Below are positions 50,811-59,659 of a stretch of DNA of 64,000 nt, piece after piece. Origin of the DNA: CAWGUU01 sp963825765 (GTDB lineage Bacteria > Actinomycetota > Acidimicrobiia > Acidimicrobiales > AC-14); assembly GCA_963825765.1 (NCBI GenBank), contig CAWGUU010000003.1, positions 682,001 through 746,000 on the forward strand, read 5' to 3'. Positions within the stretch are counted from its first letter, which is position 1. Each line of letters begins with the position of its first letter. Below the pieces are notes generated by a model, which worked only from the letters and a program-made list of their open reading frames with translations, did no database searches and was not told the DNA's origin. Both the position numbers and the translations under genes were made by a program.

Positions 50811-52613
50811 CTAGCCATGCGCCGGGGGGCCACGGGCCGGACCGATGCGGACGGCGAGGCGGGGCGTGGCCGAGTCGACGTCGACGGCCAAGGGCCCGAC
50901 CGAGACCCTGTCGCCTTCGGCCGGCACGACGGCGTCGGCCAGGCGGGTGCCGGCGGGCGCCAGGAGCACGCCGGCCGGGAATCGTCGCAACACCGGCTCC
51001 AGGCCCCGTGCCGCCGCCACACCCGGGCTGGCCACCACGACGAGGTCGAGGCGCCGGACGTCGGCCTGGTGCAACGCCGAGAGCAGCCGTCCGGGCGACG
51101 ACGGCGCGCCCTCGACGACCATCACGGTTGCCCCATCGCGCCGCCACAGCGACGCCCCGGACGCAAGGTCGAGACCATCGACGGGTGAGGGCCACCTGGC
51201 GCCGACCGCCGGCGCCAATACGACCGCGAGCCCAGCGGCCACGAGGCCCCGGGAGGCGAGCCGGGCGCCCCGGCGCCGAGCGACGGCGATCGCCAGCGCG
51301 AGGGCGGCGAGACCCAGCAGGTGGGGTAGACGCAGACGACCGAGCGGCAGGCCCGCGCCCCAGCGGGCCACCGCCGCCACCCAGGCCACCAGGGCCTCGG
51401 TGGGCAGGTGCACGATCCTGGCGAAGAGCCCGCCGATGACGCCTGCGGGCATCCCTGCGGCCAGGCCCCACATCATCAGCGGCCCGGCGACGGGCACGGC
51501 CAGCAGGTTGGCCGGCAATGCCGCGACCGGAAGCCCGTCGAAAACGGGCACCAGGATCGGCGCCACGCCGATCTGGGCCGCCACGGTGACCGCGAGCGCC
51601 TGGGCCAACGACCGCGGACCCGGGATGACCCGGGCGATGGGACCGGCCAGGAGCAGGATGCCCGCCGAGGCTCCCACGGACAGCAGGAAGCCGATCGAAC
51701 CAACCAGGAGGGGGTCGACGAGGAGAACTCCGGTGGCGGCCAGAGCGAGGATCCGCAGGCCCGAGGCCTGTCGACCCAGCGTGGCCGCCACCAGGGCGAT
51801 GGCGGCCATGGCCTCGGCACGGAGCACCGACGGCTCCCACCGGGTGAGGACGCCGAACAGGAGCAGGAGGGTGAGGCCGGCCACCAGTCGTCCGCCCAGG
51901 CGGAACCGTCGCAGCAGCGGCGACACGAGGGCCAGCACGAAGGCGACGTTCTGTCCCGACACGACGAGCAGATGCGACAGCCCCGCGGCTCTGAAGTCGT
52001 CGGTGACCTCGACCGGCTGGCCGCGGTCGTCGCCCAGCACGAAGCCGGCGTAGAGCGCCCGGCGCTCGGGCGCCATCGACTCGGCGCCAGACACCAGCGT
52101 GCGTCGCAGGCCGTTGGCCAGCCGGCTCGGCGCGCCGCCCGGCGACCACCGGCCCACGTCGGTCACTGTGATGCGGGCAGCGACATGGCGGCGGGCGAGG
52201 AACGCCCGCGCCGAGCCCGGCACCTCCCCCACCTCGCCGGAGAGCCACACCTGCTCGCCGGCGAGCCGGCTGCGCAGCCGGGCGGCGGCGCGGCCCCGGG
52301 CCTGGGCTTCGACCCGCTTGCCACGAATCCGGACGTCGACACCCACCACGCCCACGCCCGGTACCTCGGCAGGGTCGCCGACCAGCGTGGCCGTCCCCTG
52401 CCACTGACCGAGCACGGGTGGCCGAAGACCGGCCTCGGCCCTGGCACCGAGCGCCGACGCCACGAGGGCGGCGCCCACCACCACGAGGGCCGGGCGCCGG
52501 AAGCCCACACCGACGGCGGCGACGGCCAACGCCGGCAGCAGCGGCAGGGGCAGCGCCGCCCAGGCCCCGCCGGCGGTGGCCAACGCCAGGACGATGGCGG
52601 CGAGGTCGCTCAT
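50811..52613 (-). CDS. comEC: ComEC/Rec2-type DNA uptake channel, degenerate nuclease domain
   Basis: 600 aa. N-terminal TM helices and DUF4131-like OB segment (GQWQGTATLVGDPAEVPG), the competence domain with SHLLVVSGQNVAFVLALV and FGVLTRWEPSVLRAEAMA, many TM helices, and a short C-terminal segment (about 510-600) that resembles the end of a metallo-beta-lactamase domain. The HxHxDH zinc motif is absent: the expected place reads VVVASPGVAAARGL. So it may transport but not cut DNA. The ATG at 52613 is preferred; a GTG at 52652 also fits. It is followed upstream by comEA. Confidence 0.9.
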   Translation of the reverse strand: MSDLAAIVLALATAGGAWAALPLPLLPALAVAAVGVGFRRPALVVVGAALVASALGARAEAGLRPPVLGQWQGTATLVGDPAEVPGVGVVGVDVRIRGKRVEAQARGRAAARLRSRLAGEQVWLSGEVGEVPGSARAFLARRHVAARITVTDVGRWSPGGAPSRLANGLRRTLVSGAESMAPERRALYAGFVLGDDRGQPVEVTDDFRAAGLSHLLVVSGQNVAFVLALVSPLLRRFRLGGRLVAGLTLLLLFGVLTRWEPSVLRAEAMAAIALVAATLGRQASGLRILALAATGVLLVDPLLVGSIGFLLSVGASAGILLLAGPIARVIPGPRSLAQALAVTVAAQIGVAPILVPVFDGLPVAALPANLLAVPVAGPLMMWGLAAGMPAGVIGGLFARIVHLPTEALVAWVAAVARWGAGLPLGRLRLPHLLGLAALALAIAVARRRGARLASRGLVAAGLAVVLAPAVGARWPSPVDGLDLASGASLWRRDGATVMVVEGAPSSPGRLLSALHQADVRRLDLVVVASPGVAAARGLEPVLRRFPAGVLLAPAGTRLADAVVPAEGDRVSVGPLAVDVDSATPRLAVRIGPARGPPAHG

Positions 52614-52677
52614 CGCGTGACGTCCAGCCTCCGGGCGGACGCGGCGCGCCACACTTCTTCGCGCCCCCTTGGCTCAC

Positions 52678-53529
52678 TCATCCGACGGTGACGTGGGGCC
52701 GCAGGGCCTCGAGCTTGGCCGGGCCGATGCCCGGCACCTCGAGCAGCTCGGTGACGCTCTTGAACCGGCCGTGGCGGCTTCGGTAGGTGAGGATGGCCGC
52801 CGACGTCGCGGGGCCGACACCGGGGAGCGAGTCGAGCTCGGCCGCGGAGGCGGTGTTGAGGTCGACCAGGCCCCCGGGGCCGCCCGGACCGCCCGGCGAT
52901 TGGGACCCGCCGGTGCCGCCACTGCCACCAGCGCCGGCACCGCCGTCGGGACCGCCGCCGGCCGGGACCAGCTCGCCCTTGCGAGGGACGTAGATGCGGC
53001 TTCCGTCGGCCACCTTAGCGGCGAGATTCAGGCCGTTGGCGTCGGCCTCGGCGCCCAACCCGCCGGCGGCGGTGATGACGTCGGCCACCCGTGCACCGGC
53101 CGGTAGCGAGTACACGCCCGGCACCGACACCTGGCCGGCGGCATGGACGGTCACGACGCCAGCGGCCCCCGGAGCAGCCACGCCGCCCGGGGCACCGTTC
53201 GCAGCGGCGGCACCGGCTGGCGCCGGAGCAGCGCCGCCGGTGCCGGCCGAACCCGGGCCGCTGCCGTCGGCGGCAGCGACCGAACCCGGGGAGCCGGCGC
53301 CACCCGTACCACCGGCAGCGGGCGCCGAGGACGACCCGTCGGCCCGGGGCAGGATCAGCTCAGACGGCGGCGGCGGTGTGCGAAGGAAGAGGAACGCAAG
53401 GCCGGCGACCGCAACGGCCCCGACGACTGCGGCCACGACCCTGACCGGGGTGACCGACGGAGCGAACTCGGTGATCCGCTCGCGCCACGACGGCGGCGGC
53501 TGCAGCGGCGGCTGAAGCAGGTCTGGCAT
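52678..53529 (-). CDS. comEA: ComEA-like DNA-binding protein (SLBB - helix-hairpin-helix)
   Basis: 283 aa. A TM helix (RVVAAVVGAVAVAGLAFLFL, about 29-48) anchors it. A Gly/Ala-rich linker leads to an SLBB domain (HAAGQVSVPGVYSLPAGARV, about 127-146, up to about 185), a second Gly-rich linker, and two HhH motifs (LNTASAAELDSLPGVGPATS and LLEVPGIGPAKLEAL). ComEA receives incoming DNA on the outer face and hands it to ComEC. It lies upstream of comEC with a 64-bp gap. Confidence 0.92.
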   Translation of the reverse strand: MPDLLQPPLQPPPSWRERITEFAPSVTPVRVVAAVVGAVAVAGLAFLFLRTPPPPSELILPRADGSSSAPAAGGTGGAGSPGSVAAADGSGPGSAGTGGAAPAPAGAAAANGAPGGVAAPGAAGVVTVHAAGQVSVPGVYSLPAGARVADVITAAGGLGAEADANGLNLAAKVADGSRIYVPRKGELVPAGGGPDGGAGAGGSGGTGGSQSPGGPGGPGGLVDLNTASAAELDSLPGVGPATSAAILTYRSRHGRFKSVTELLEVPGIGPAKLEALRPHVTVG

Positions 53530-53639
53530 CGGCGCATCCCAGGGCGAACGTCACGGCCATATATGAACAGCCATACGGCACGACGAAGGGGGAAGCCGGC
53601 ACCGCCAGCCTACGCCGCCGGTGAGACAGCTGCTGACGT

Positions 53640-53687
53640 TTCTGCTCGCGATAGATCCGCCCATGACCCGGAATTGCGCGAGCAGAA
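53640..53687. other. 11-bp perfect inverted repeat upstream of comEA
   Basis: TTCTGCTCGCG (53640-53650) and CGCGAGCAGAA (53677-53687) are perfect reverse complements around 26 bases. The element lies between the end of the HExxH gene (53703) and comEA on the minus strand, so it could end the first or control the second. An AT-rich patch with TATATG (about 53563) nearer to comEA may hold its promoter. Confidence 0.6.
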
Positions 53688-53702
53688 GTTCGAGAAGAAC
53701 CG

Positions 53703-54017
53703 CTAGTCCCGGCCGGACACGTACCGCTGGGCCGCCTCCTCCGCCTCGATCTCCAGCGGGATCATCCGGTAGGCCGCAGTGTGCCCGAAGCCCTTCCAGC
53801 GGCCGGCGACGTACGCCCCCAGGTACTGCCGGAGGAACCGGTACGGCCCCAGGCGGTGCCACTGGCGCACGTGCTCGGCCTCGTGGGCGAGCAGCCGGAC
53901 GCTGTCGGCCGCGGCCTTGCGGACCGATACCACCGACCAGACCGTGATGGCGTCGGACCCAGGCGGCACCGGGCCCCCGACCCAGAGCCAATGATCACCG
54001 TGACGCCGGATGCCCAT
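53703..54017 (-). CDS. Small predicted zinc metallopeptidase-like protein (HExxH)
   Basis: 104 aa. Residues 43-52 read LAHEAEHVRQ, a HExxH zinc motif in a helix, with acidic candidates for a third ligand near 89-94 (LEIEAEEAA). The HExxHxxQ form is like that of the DUF4157/eCIS-core domain (HELxHVxQQ), but the protein is much shorter and has no such N-terminus. No signal peptide or TM helix is seen. The function is unknown; a house-keeping minimal protease-like protein is as likely as a secreted one. Confidence 0.55.
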   Translation of the reverse strand: MGIRRHGDHWLWVGGPVPPGSDAITVWSVVSVRKAAADSVRLLAHEAEHVRQWHRLGPYRFLRQYLGAYVAGRWKGFGHTAAYRMIPLEIEAEEAAQRYVSGRD

Positions 54018-54033
54018 GCCGACCGAGCCAGGC

Positions 54034-54747
54034 CTAGTAGATGCGGGTGGCGAGGGCCTTGCGGTACGCCGGGGTGCGCGGGTCGTCGGGCCCGAGCATG
54101 TCGAGCAGGTCGACGTACTCCCGCCGGGCGTCGACGTCGTCCTTGACCTTGGCGAGCAGGGAGTCCATCCGCGCCTCGACGTCGAGCTCCTCTTCGCCCG
54201 ACGCCTTCAACCGGGCCAGCGCCGCCACCCGCCGCACCTCGGGCGTCTCGGGCACCCGCTTCAGCAGTTCGAGGGCCTCGTCGGTCTCGCCCCGCCCGAC
54301 CATGACCTCGGCCAGCCCCACCACGGCACCCGGGTGGTCGGGCTGCAGCTCCAGGGCGGCCCGGAACGACCCCTCGTCGCCGGCCGCCACGAGCTTGTCG
54401 GCGGCCGACTCGACCACCGCCAGCCTCTTGACGAACGACACCACCGACGGCTCGGGCAGGGCGCCGACGAACGAGTCGACGATTCGCCCGTCCTTCAGGG
54501 CGAACACGGCGGGGATGGACTTGACCTGGAACGTGGCCGAGATCCGCGGGTTGGTGTCGACGTCGATCTTCGCCAGCTCGACCTTGCCGCCCGTGGCGGC
54601 GACGGCCTTCTCGATGACGGGACCGAGCGTCTTGCACGGCGTGCACCACTCGGCCCACAGGTCGACGATGACGGGAACGGTGAACGAACGCTCGACGACG
54701 TCGCGTTCGAATGTGGCATCTGTGACATCGATCATCTGCTGCTTCAA
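54034..54747 (-). CDS. Thioredoxin - TPR protein (YbbN/CnoX-like)
   Basis: 237 aa. Residues 1-110 are a thioredoxin fold with active site WCTPCK (34-39) and cis-Pro segment VKSIPAVFALKDGRIVD. Residues about 115-237 are helical TPR-like repeats (FRAALELQPDHPGAVVGLAEVMV, EALELLKRVPETPEVRRV). CnoX/YbbN proteins work as redox-active holdases that pass clients to chaperonins. ATG at 54747; a second Met four codons later is possible. Divergent from the PAC2 gene. Confidence 0.88.
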   Translation of the reverse strand: MKQQMIDVTDATFERDVVERSFTVPVIVDLWAEWCTPCKTLGPVIEKAVAATGGKVELAKIDVDTNPRISATFQVKSIPAVFALKDGRIVDSFVGALPEPSVVSFVKRLAVVESAADKLVAAGDEGSFRAALELQPDHPGAVVGLAEVMVGRGETDEALELLKRVPETPEVRRVAALARLKASGEEELDVEARMDSLLAKVKDDVDARREYVDLLDMLGPDDPRTPAYRKALATRIY

Positions 54748-54781
54748 CCCCTGAGCCGCGGACCTGATTCCTCTCGAAAGG

Positions 54782-54787
54782 TACCCT
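54782..54787 (+). promoter_or_regulatory. -10 box of the PAC2 gene, probably leaderless
   Basis: TACCCT ends 7 bases before the ATG at 54795, which places the start of transcription on or next to the start codon. The short gap (GATCCCC) has no ribosome site. Confidence 0.45.
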
Positions 54788-54794
54788 GATCCCC

Positions 54795-55685
54795 ATGGAT
54801 GAGCGTTCTGGGCTCTACGAGCTGCACGAGAGGCCGACGCTGCACCATCCCGTCCTGGTCCTCGCTCCCGAAGGATGGATCGACGCCGGGCTCGGTGGTG
54901 GCGGCGCCCTGGCCACCCTGCAGAAGGCGATTCCCACCGAGCTGGTGGCCACCTTCGACACCGACGAACTGCTCGACTACCGCGCCCGCCGACCCGTGTC
55001 CGTGATCATCGACGGCGTGTACGAGGACCTTGGCTGGCACACGATCGAGCTGCGCTCCGGTCGTGACGAGAACGGCCAGGACGTGCTCGTGCTCGCCGGT
55101 CCCGAGCCCGACCGTCGCTGGAAGGCCTACGCCGACGCGATCGGTGAGCTGGCGGTGATGTTCGACGTCCGCATGATGGTGGGCCTGGGGGCCTTCCCCG
55201 CGCCGGTGCCCCACACCCGCACCCCGTCGCTCGTCGCCAGCGCTACCACCAGCGACCTCGCCAACTCGGTGGGCGTGATCGCCGGGCGCATCCAGGCGCC
55301 GTCCGGCGTGCTCGCCGCCATCGAGCGCCGGTTCGCGGCCCTGGAGATCCCCGCCATCGGCCTCTGGGCCCGGGTACCGCACTACGCGGCGACGATGCCC
55401 TACCCCGAGGCCAGCGTGCTGCTCCTGGAGGGGCTGGCCAAGGTGGCGTCGGTCCACGTGGACGCCACGGCCATGCGGGAGGCGGCCGACGACGTCCGTC
55501 GCAAGCTCGACGAGCTCACGGCCAACAGCACCCAGCACACCAGCCTCGTCCACCAGCTCGAGGGCCAGTACGACGCCCAGGTCAGCGTGGACGACGTCGC
55601 CATCGCCGGCGGCTGGGCCAACCTCCCCACCGGCGACGAGCTGGCCGCCGAGCTGGAGAAATACCTACGCGACGAAGGGCTCTGA
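54795..55685 (+). CDS. PAC2 family protein (proteasome-assembly-chaperone-like)
   Basis: 296 aa. Family marks are APEGWIDAGLGGGGALATLQ, ATFDTDELLDYRARRP, VLVLAGPEPDRRWKAYADAI, GLGAFPAPVPHTRTP, PAIGLWARVPHYAA and a closing acidic helix. PAC2 proteins occur in actinobacteria with proteasomes, but their exact role there is open. No proteasome gene is in the window. Confidence 0.88.
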   Translation: MDERSGLYELHERPTLHHPVLVLAPEGWIDAGLGGGGALATLQKAIPTELVATFDTDELLDYRARRPVSVIIDGVYEDLGWHTIELRSGRDENGQDVLVLAGPEPDRRWKAYADAIGELAVMFDVRMMVGLGAFPAPVPHTRTPSLVASATTSDLANSVGVIAGRIQAPSGVLAAIERRFAALEIPAIGLWARVPHYAATMPYPEASVLLLEGLAKVASVHVDATAMREAADDVRRKLDELTANSTQHTSLVHQLEGQYDAQVSVDDVAIAGGWANLPTGDELAAELEKYLRDEGL

Positions 55686-55709
55686 GCCCGGGCGAGACCC
55701 GGTAACGGC

Positions 55710-56615
55710 ATGCCGAACGGCCTTCGCCTCCGACGATCGAGCCCGATCCAGGGGCACGGCAGCAGCCCGCACACGGCGCACCGCACCACCACTGACCTGC
55801 TCCTTCTTCAGCGGCACGCGGGGAACAAGGCGGTCACCGCCCTCCTCGAGGGCAACGCCGTCCAGCGGCAACCGGGCCCCAAGCAGTCCGGCGGAGCCAC
55901 CGACGTCATCTTCGTGATCCGCAGGGACAAGGACAAGTTCATCAAGGACGTCAAGGACTACGTCGGTACCACGCTCAGCGGAACCTTCGTCGAGGTCGAC
56001 AACATCGAGGACATCTGCAAGCACGTCGCCGGGCTGCAGGCCAGCGGCACCAAGCTGAAGAGCATCCGCATCGTGAGCCACGGCCAGACGAACATCGGCG
56101 GCGTCGGCATGACCCCGGCGGGCGAGAAGACGTGGCGGTTCGTGTCCCCGGCCGAGGTCGACAAGTTCGCCAAGAGCCCCGCCTGCCAGTCGATGAAGAC
56201 GGCGTTGGCGCCCGGGGCCAGCGTGGAGTTCTGGGGGTGCAACCTGGGCTCGGTGGTGGGGGCGGGCGAATCCTGGGCCCGGCTGTTCAACGCTCCGGTC
56301 CGCAGCACCTTCGGCGATATGAAGATCGGCACGTTCAGCTTCCCGGGCACCAAGTCCTCGAAGGACGTCCCCAAGGACAAGAAGGCGCAGGCCCGTTTCC
56401 GCACGACGCTGCTCGGCTGGTACAAGACGCTGAGCAAGACCGGCGAAGTGCCCGTGCTCAAGACCGAGGACGACCAGTTCGCCCACATGAGGAAGCTGTA
56501 CGACGCCTCCGGCGGTGTGATCCGATCGAGGGTCGTCACCCGCAAGAGCGACAACGCGCCATTCCGTCCCGGCGACGAGAAGGAGGACGAGATGTGGCAC
56601 ACCGCCGACCCCTGA
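55710..56615 (+). CDS. Candidate eCIS cargo: LQRxAGNxAV leader + DUF4347/clan-CD-like domain
   Basis: 301 aa. Residues 31-53 contain LLLLQRHAGNKAVTALL then VQRQ, the motif common in N-termini of proteins linked to eCIS (many of them DUF4157/eCIS-core proteins). From about 64 the protein resembles DUF4347 domains, which have a caspase/gingipain-like fold: DVIFVI, a helix, SIRIVSHGQTNIGG (His124-Gly125), and SVEFWGCNLGSVVGAGESWARLF (shown in parts EFWGCNLGS and GAGESWARLF; Cys177). His and Gly-Cys are placed like a clan-CD catalytic dyad. The tail (about 215-301) is Lys-rich. No signal peptide is seen, which fits loading into an injection system. The activity is inferred. Confidence 0.65.
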   Translation: MPNGLRLRRSSPIQGHGSSPHTAHRTTTDLLLLQRHAGNKAVTALLEGNAVQRQPGPKQSGGATDVIFVIRRDKDKFIKDVKDYVGTTLSGTFVEVDNIEDICKHVAGLQASGTKLKSIRIVSHGQTNIGGVGMTPAGEKTWRFVSPAEVDKFAKSPACQSMKTALAPGASVEFWGCNLGSVVGAGESWARLFNAPVRSTFGDMKIGTFSFPGTKSSKDVPKDKKAQARFRTTLLGWYKTLSKTGEVPVLKTEDDQFAHMRKLYDASGGVIRSRVVTRKSDNAPFRPGDEKEDEMWHTADP

Positions 56616-56637
56616 CCTCTGAGGCCGGCGGTCCGGC

Positions 56638-58200
56638 TCAACCAACCGCCACCAGCTCCGGGTGACGGAGAGCGGTCTTGAGGATCTTGCCGGTGGGACC
56701 GAGCGGCAGCTCGTCGCGAATCTCGATCACGCGGGGGTACTTGTAGGCGGCGAGGTGGCGGCGGCAGAAGGCGACGATCTCGGTGGTCGACACGTCGGCG
56801 CCGGGTGACAGGGTGATCACGGCCTTGACCTCCTCGCCGTACCGGGCGTCGGGAACGCCGACGACGGCCGCCTGCGCCACGGCCGGGTGCCGGTACAGGA
56901 CGTCCTCGATCTCCCGGGGGTAGACGTTGAAGCCGCCCCTGATGATCATGTCCTTCTTGCGGTCGATGATCCGGTAGGCGCCGCAGCCGTCCACCACGCC
57001 GACGTCGCCCGTGCGCAGCCAGCCGTCGACGATGGTCTCGGCCGTCGCTTCCGGGTTCCGCCAGTAGCCCTTCATGACGCCGGGGCCCCGGACGCAGATC
57101 TCGCCGGGCGTCTCGGGCTCGTCCACGACCACCCCGTCGCCGTCGAGGAGCTGCATCTCGACGCCCGGCAGCGGGTAGCCGATGGAACCCGGCGTCCGCG
57201 GCCGGTCGGGGACGGTGAAGCTGACGACCGGTGAGGCCTCCGAGAGGCCGTAGCCCTCCAGCACGCAGACCCCGAACCGGTCCTCGAAGGCGACCATGAC
57301 CGGAGCGGGCATCGGGGCGCCCCCCGACACGCACCACCGCAGGTCGGGGAGCTCGCAGTCGGTGCCGGCGGCGGCCAGCAGGGCGACGAACATGGTGGGC
57401 ACGCCGCCGAACAGGGTGACGTGGTGGCCGACCATGAGCGCCAGCGCCGCGGTCGGCTCGAAGCGGGGAAGCAGCACGAGCTTCCCGCCCACCGCAAGCA
57501 CCGCGTTGTGCATGACGGTCATGCCGAAGGCGTGGAACAGGGGCAAGGTCACCAGCGCAGTCGTCTCGCAGTCGAGCGAGACGATCCCGGACGCCGCCAT
57601 GGCGTTGGACAGCAGGTTGGCGTGGGTCAGTTCCGCCCCCTTGGGACGGCCGGTGGTGCCGGAGGTGTAGATGATGACGGCAGTGTCGTCGGGCAGGGTG
57701 GGGTGGGCGTCCTCGCACGGAGCGGACCGGCCCAGCAGGGCGACGAGGTTCTCGCAGCCTTCAGGGGCGGAGGAGTCGGCCAGGTCGGCCCGTGCCACCA
57801 CCACGTGGCGCACCGACGCCACCCGGGCGACGGCTTCCTGCACGGGGCCCAGGAACGACTCCCACACGACCACCACCGCCGCCTCGGAGTCCTCCAGCTG
57901 GTAGGCCAGCTCGTCGGCGGTGAGCAGGACGTTGAGCGGCACGACCGGGGTGCCGGCGTAGTGGGCGCCGAAGTAGGCGACGGTGAACTGGGGAACGTTG
58001 GGCAGCACGAGGGCGACGCGCTCGCCGGGACGGACGCCCAAGGTGGCCAGGCCACCCGCGAACAGGCGGGCGAAGAGGTCGAGGCTGGCGTAGTCGACGT
58101 CCTTGTCGCCGACGACGACCGCAGTCCGGGACGGGTGCCGGGTGGCGGAGTCGGTGAGGACGGATGCGAGGTTCATGGAGCCGGTGCGTGAGTTCGTCAT
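56638..58200 (-). CDS. Acyl-CoA synthetase (AMP-forming, FadD-like)
   Basis: 520 aa ANL-superfamily enzyme. P-loop IIYTSGTTGRPKGAELTH, GYGLSEASPVVSF, GWLRTGDVGVVDGCG, IIDRKKDMIIRGGFNVYPREIE, and the final catalytic lysine in LPLGPTGKILKTALR. It activates a fatty or similar carboxylic acid to its CoA ester. The chain length is not deducible. An ATG at 58176 (MNLASVL) may be the true start. It is convergent with the candidate cargo gene. Confidence 0.9.
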   Translation of the reverse strand: MTNSRTGSMNLASVLTDSATRHPSRTAVVVGDKDVDYASLDLFARLFAGGLATLGVRPGERVALVLPNVPQFTVAYFGAHYAGTPVVPLNVLLTADELAYQLEDSEAAVVVVWESFLGPVQEAVARVASVRHVVVARADLADSSAPEGCENLVALLGRSAPCEDAHPTLPDDTAVIIYTSGTTGRPKGAELTHANLLSNAMAASGIVSLDCETTALVTLPLFHAFGMTVMHNAVLAVGGKLVLLPRFEPTAALALMVGHHVTLFGGVPTMFVALLAAAGTDCELPDLRWCVSGGAPMPAPVMVAFEDRFGVCVLEGYGLSEASPVVSFTVPDRPRTPGSIGYPLPGVEMQLLDGDGVVVDEPETPGEICVRGPGVMKGYWRNPEATAETIVDGWLRTGDVGVVDGCGAYRIIDRKKDMIIRGGFNVYPREIEDVLYRHPAVAQAAVVGVPDARYGEEVKAVITLSPGADVSTTEIVAFCRRHLAAYKYPRVIEIRDELPLGPTGKILKTALRHPELVAVG

Positions 58201-58330
58201 GGTTCGACTCTCGGCCCTTCGGTGCGTCCGTCCCAGGCGGTCCCGCCCCCCTACTGCACTGGGCATGCCCCCAGGGGAATGGGGGCTAGCCCGGCTAGGC
58301 CCCGACCCGGCCCGGGACGACCATTCAGTC

Positions 58331-59659
58331 ATGACTTCCACGATGAGCCACGCCAACACCGCACCGCGCACCGCATCCCAGCTGGCCGCCGCCACCCCCT
58401 CCGGCCGCGACCGCTATGTCGACTTCCTGCGGGTCTTCTCGCTTGCCGTCGTGATCCTGGGCCACTGGCTCATGGCCGTCATCGTCTGGGACGGAGGTCG
58501 CCTGCACATCGCCAACGTGCTCGAGACGACGCCTCCGGCCCGCCTGCTGACCTGGGTCTTCCAGATCATGCCGGTCTTCTTCATCGTCGGCGGCTTCTCC
58601 AACGCCGCATCGCTGGCCGCCGCCCGCCGCGACGGCAAGGACTACGGCGACTGGCTCCGGGGCCGTCTCACCCGGCTCGTCCGGCCGGTCCTGGCCTTCG
58701 CACTGGTGTGGACCGCGTTCGTCGCCTTCCTTGGCGTGGCCGGAGTCGATCCTGCCGTCGTGCGGGCCGGATCGCTGGCCCAGCCGCTGTGGTTCCTCGC
58801 CGTGTACATCGGCGTCGTGGCACTCGCCCCCGCCCTGGTCCGGGCCCAGCGTCGCTGGGGCCTGGCGGTGCCGGTCGCCCTCGGGCTGAGCGTGGCGGCC
58901 GTCGACGTGGCCCGCTGGGTGTTCGGCGTCCCCCTTGTCGGATGGGTCAACTTCGCCCTGGTGTGGCTCTTCGCCCACCAGCTGGGCGTGCTGTGGCGGG
59001 AGGGGTCCATGGGGTCCTGGTCGCGGAGCCGGGCAGTCGCGCTGGCCGCCGCCGGCCTGGCCGGCCTGGTCGTGCTCACCCAGGCGCTGGGGTACTCGGT
59101 CTCCATGGTGGGCGTCGACGAGGCCCGGTCGAACACCTTCCCCCCCTCGCTGGCCCTGGTGTTCCTCGCCGCGTGGCAGTTCGGGGCCGTGCTGGCCCTG
59201 CGGCCCGCCGTCGACCGCTGGCTGGTCCGACCGCGGGTGTGGACCGCGGTGGTCACCGCCAACGGCCTGTGCATGACCCTGTTCCTCTGGCACATCACGG
59301 CGATGGCCCTGGTGGCGGTCGTCGTGCTCCCCACCGGCCTGCTCCCCCAGCCCGCCGCCGGCACCGCTGCCTGGTGGGCACTGCGACCGGTGTGGATGGG
59401 CCTTTCGGCGATCGCCCTGGTCCCCCTGGTGCTGGCCTTCGCCCGGGTCGAGTCAAGGCGGGCCCGTCCCGGCACCGTCCCCGCACCGCTGGCCGGGATC
59501 GCCGCCCTCCTGCTCATGGTCGGCATGGCGGTGCTGGCCCGCAAGGGCTTCGTCGCCTCGGGCGTCGTGCCCCTCCACGTGGTGGCCACCGCCTTCCTGG
59601 GCGTCGGCTGGTGGATGCTCCGGGGACGGGCGCCGGGCCCCGTCGACGCTGACCGGTGA
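58331..59659 (+). CDS. Acyltransferase-3 family membrane protein
   Basis: 442 aa with about 10-11 TM helices. Marks of the family: RDRYVDFLRVFSLAVVILGHWLM near residues 26-48 (RDRYVDFLRVFSLA and VVILGHWL; the His is the proposed catalytic residue), and FQIMPVFFIVGGFSNAASLA. These enzymes acetylate or acylate cell-surface sugars or lipids. The substrate is unknown. It overlaps the CPBP gene (GTGA) and so forms a pair with it. Confidence 0.88.
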   Translation: MTSTMSHANTAPRTASQLAAATPSGRDRYVDFLRVFSLAVVILGHWLMAVIVWDGGRLHIANVLETTPPARLLTWVFQIMPVFFIVGGFSNAASLAAARRDGKDYGDWLRGRLTRLVRPVLAFALVWTAFVAFLGVAGVDPAVVRAGSLAQPLWFLAVYIGVVALAPALVRAQRRWGLAVPVALGLSVAAVDVARWVFGVPLVGWVNFALVWLFAHQLGVLWREGSMGSWSRSRAVALAAAGLAGLVVLTQALGYSVSMVGVDEARSNTFPPSLALVFLAAWQFGAVLALRPAVDRWLVRPRVWTAVVTANGLCMTLFLWHITAMALVAVVVLPTGLLPQPAAGTAAWWALRPVWMGLSAIALVPLVLAFARVESRRARPGTVPAPLAGIAALLLMVGMAVLARKGFVASGVVPLHVVATAFLGVGWWMLRGRAPGPVDADR

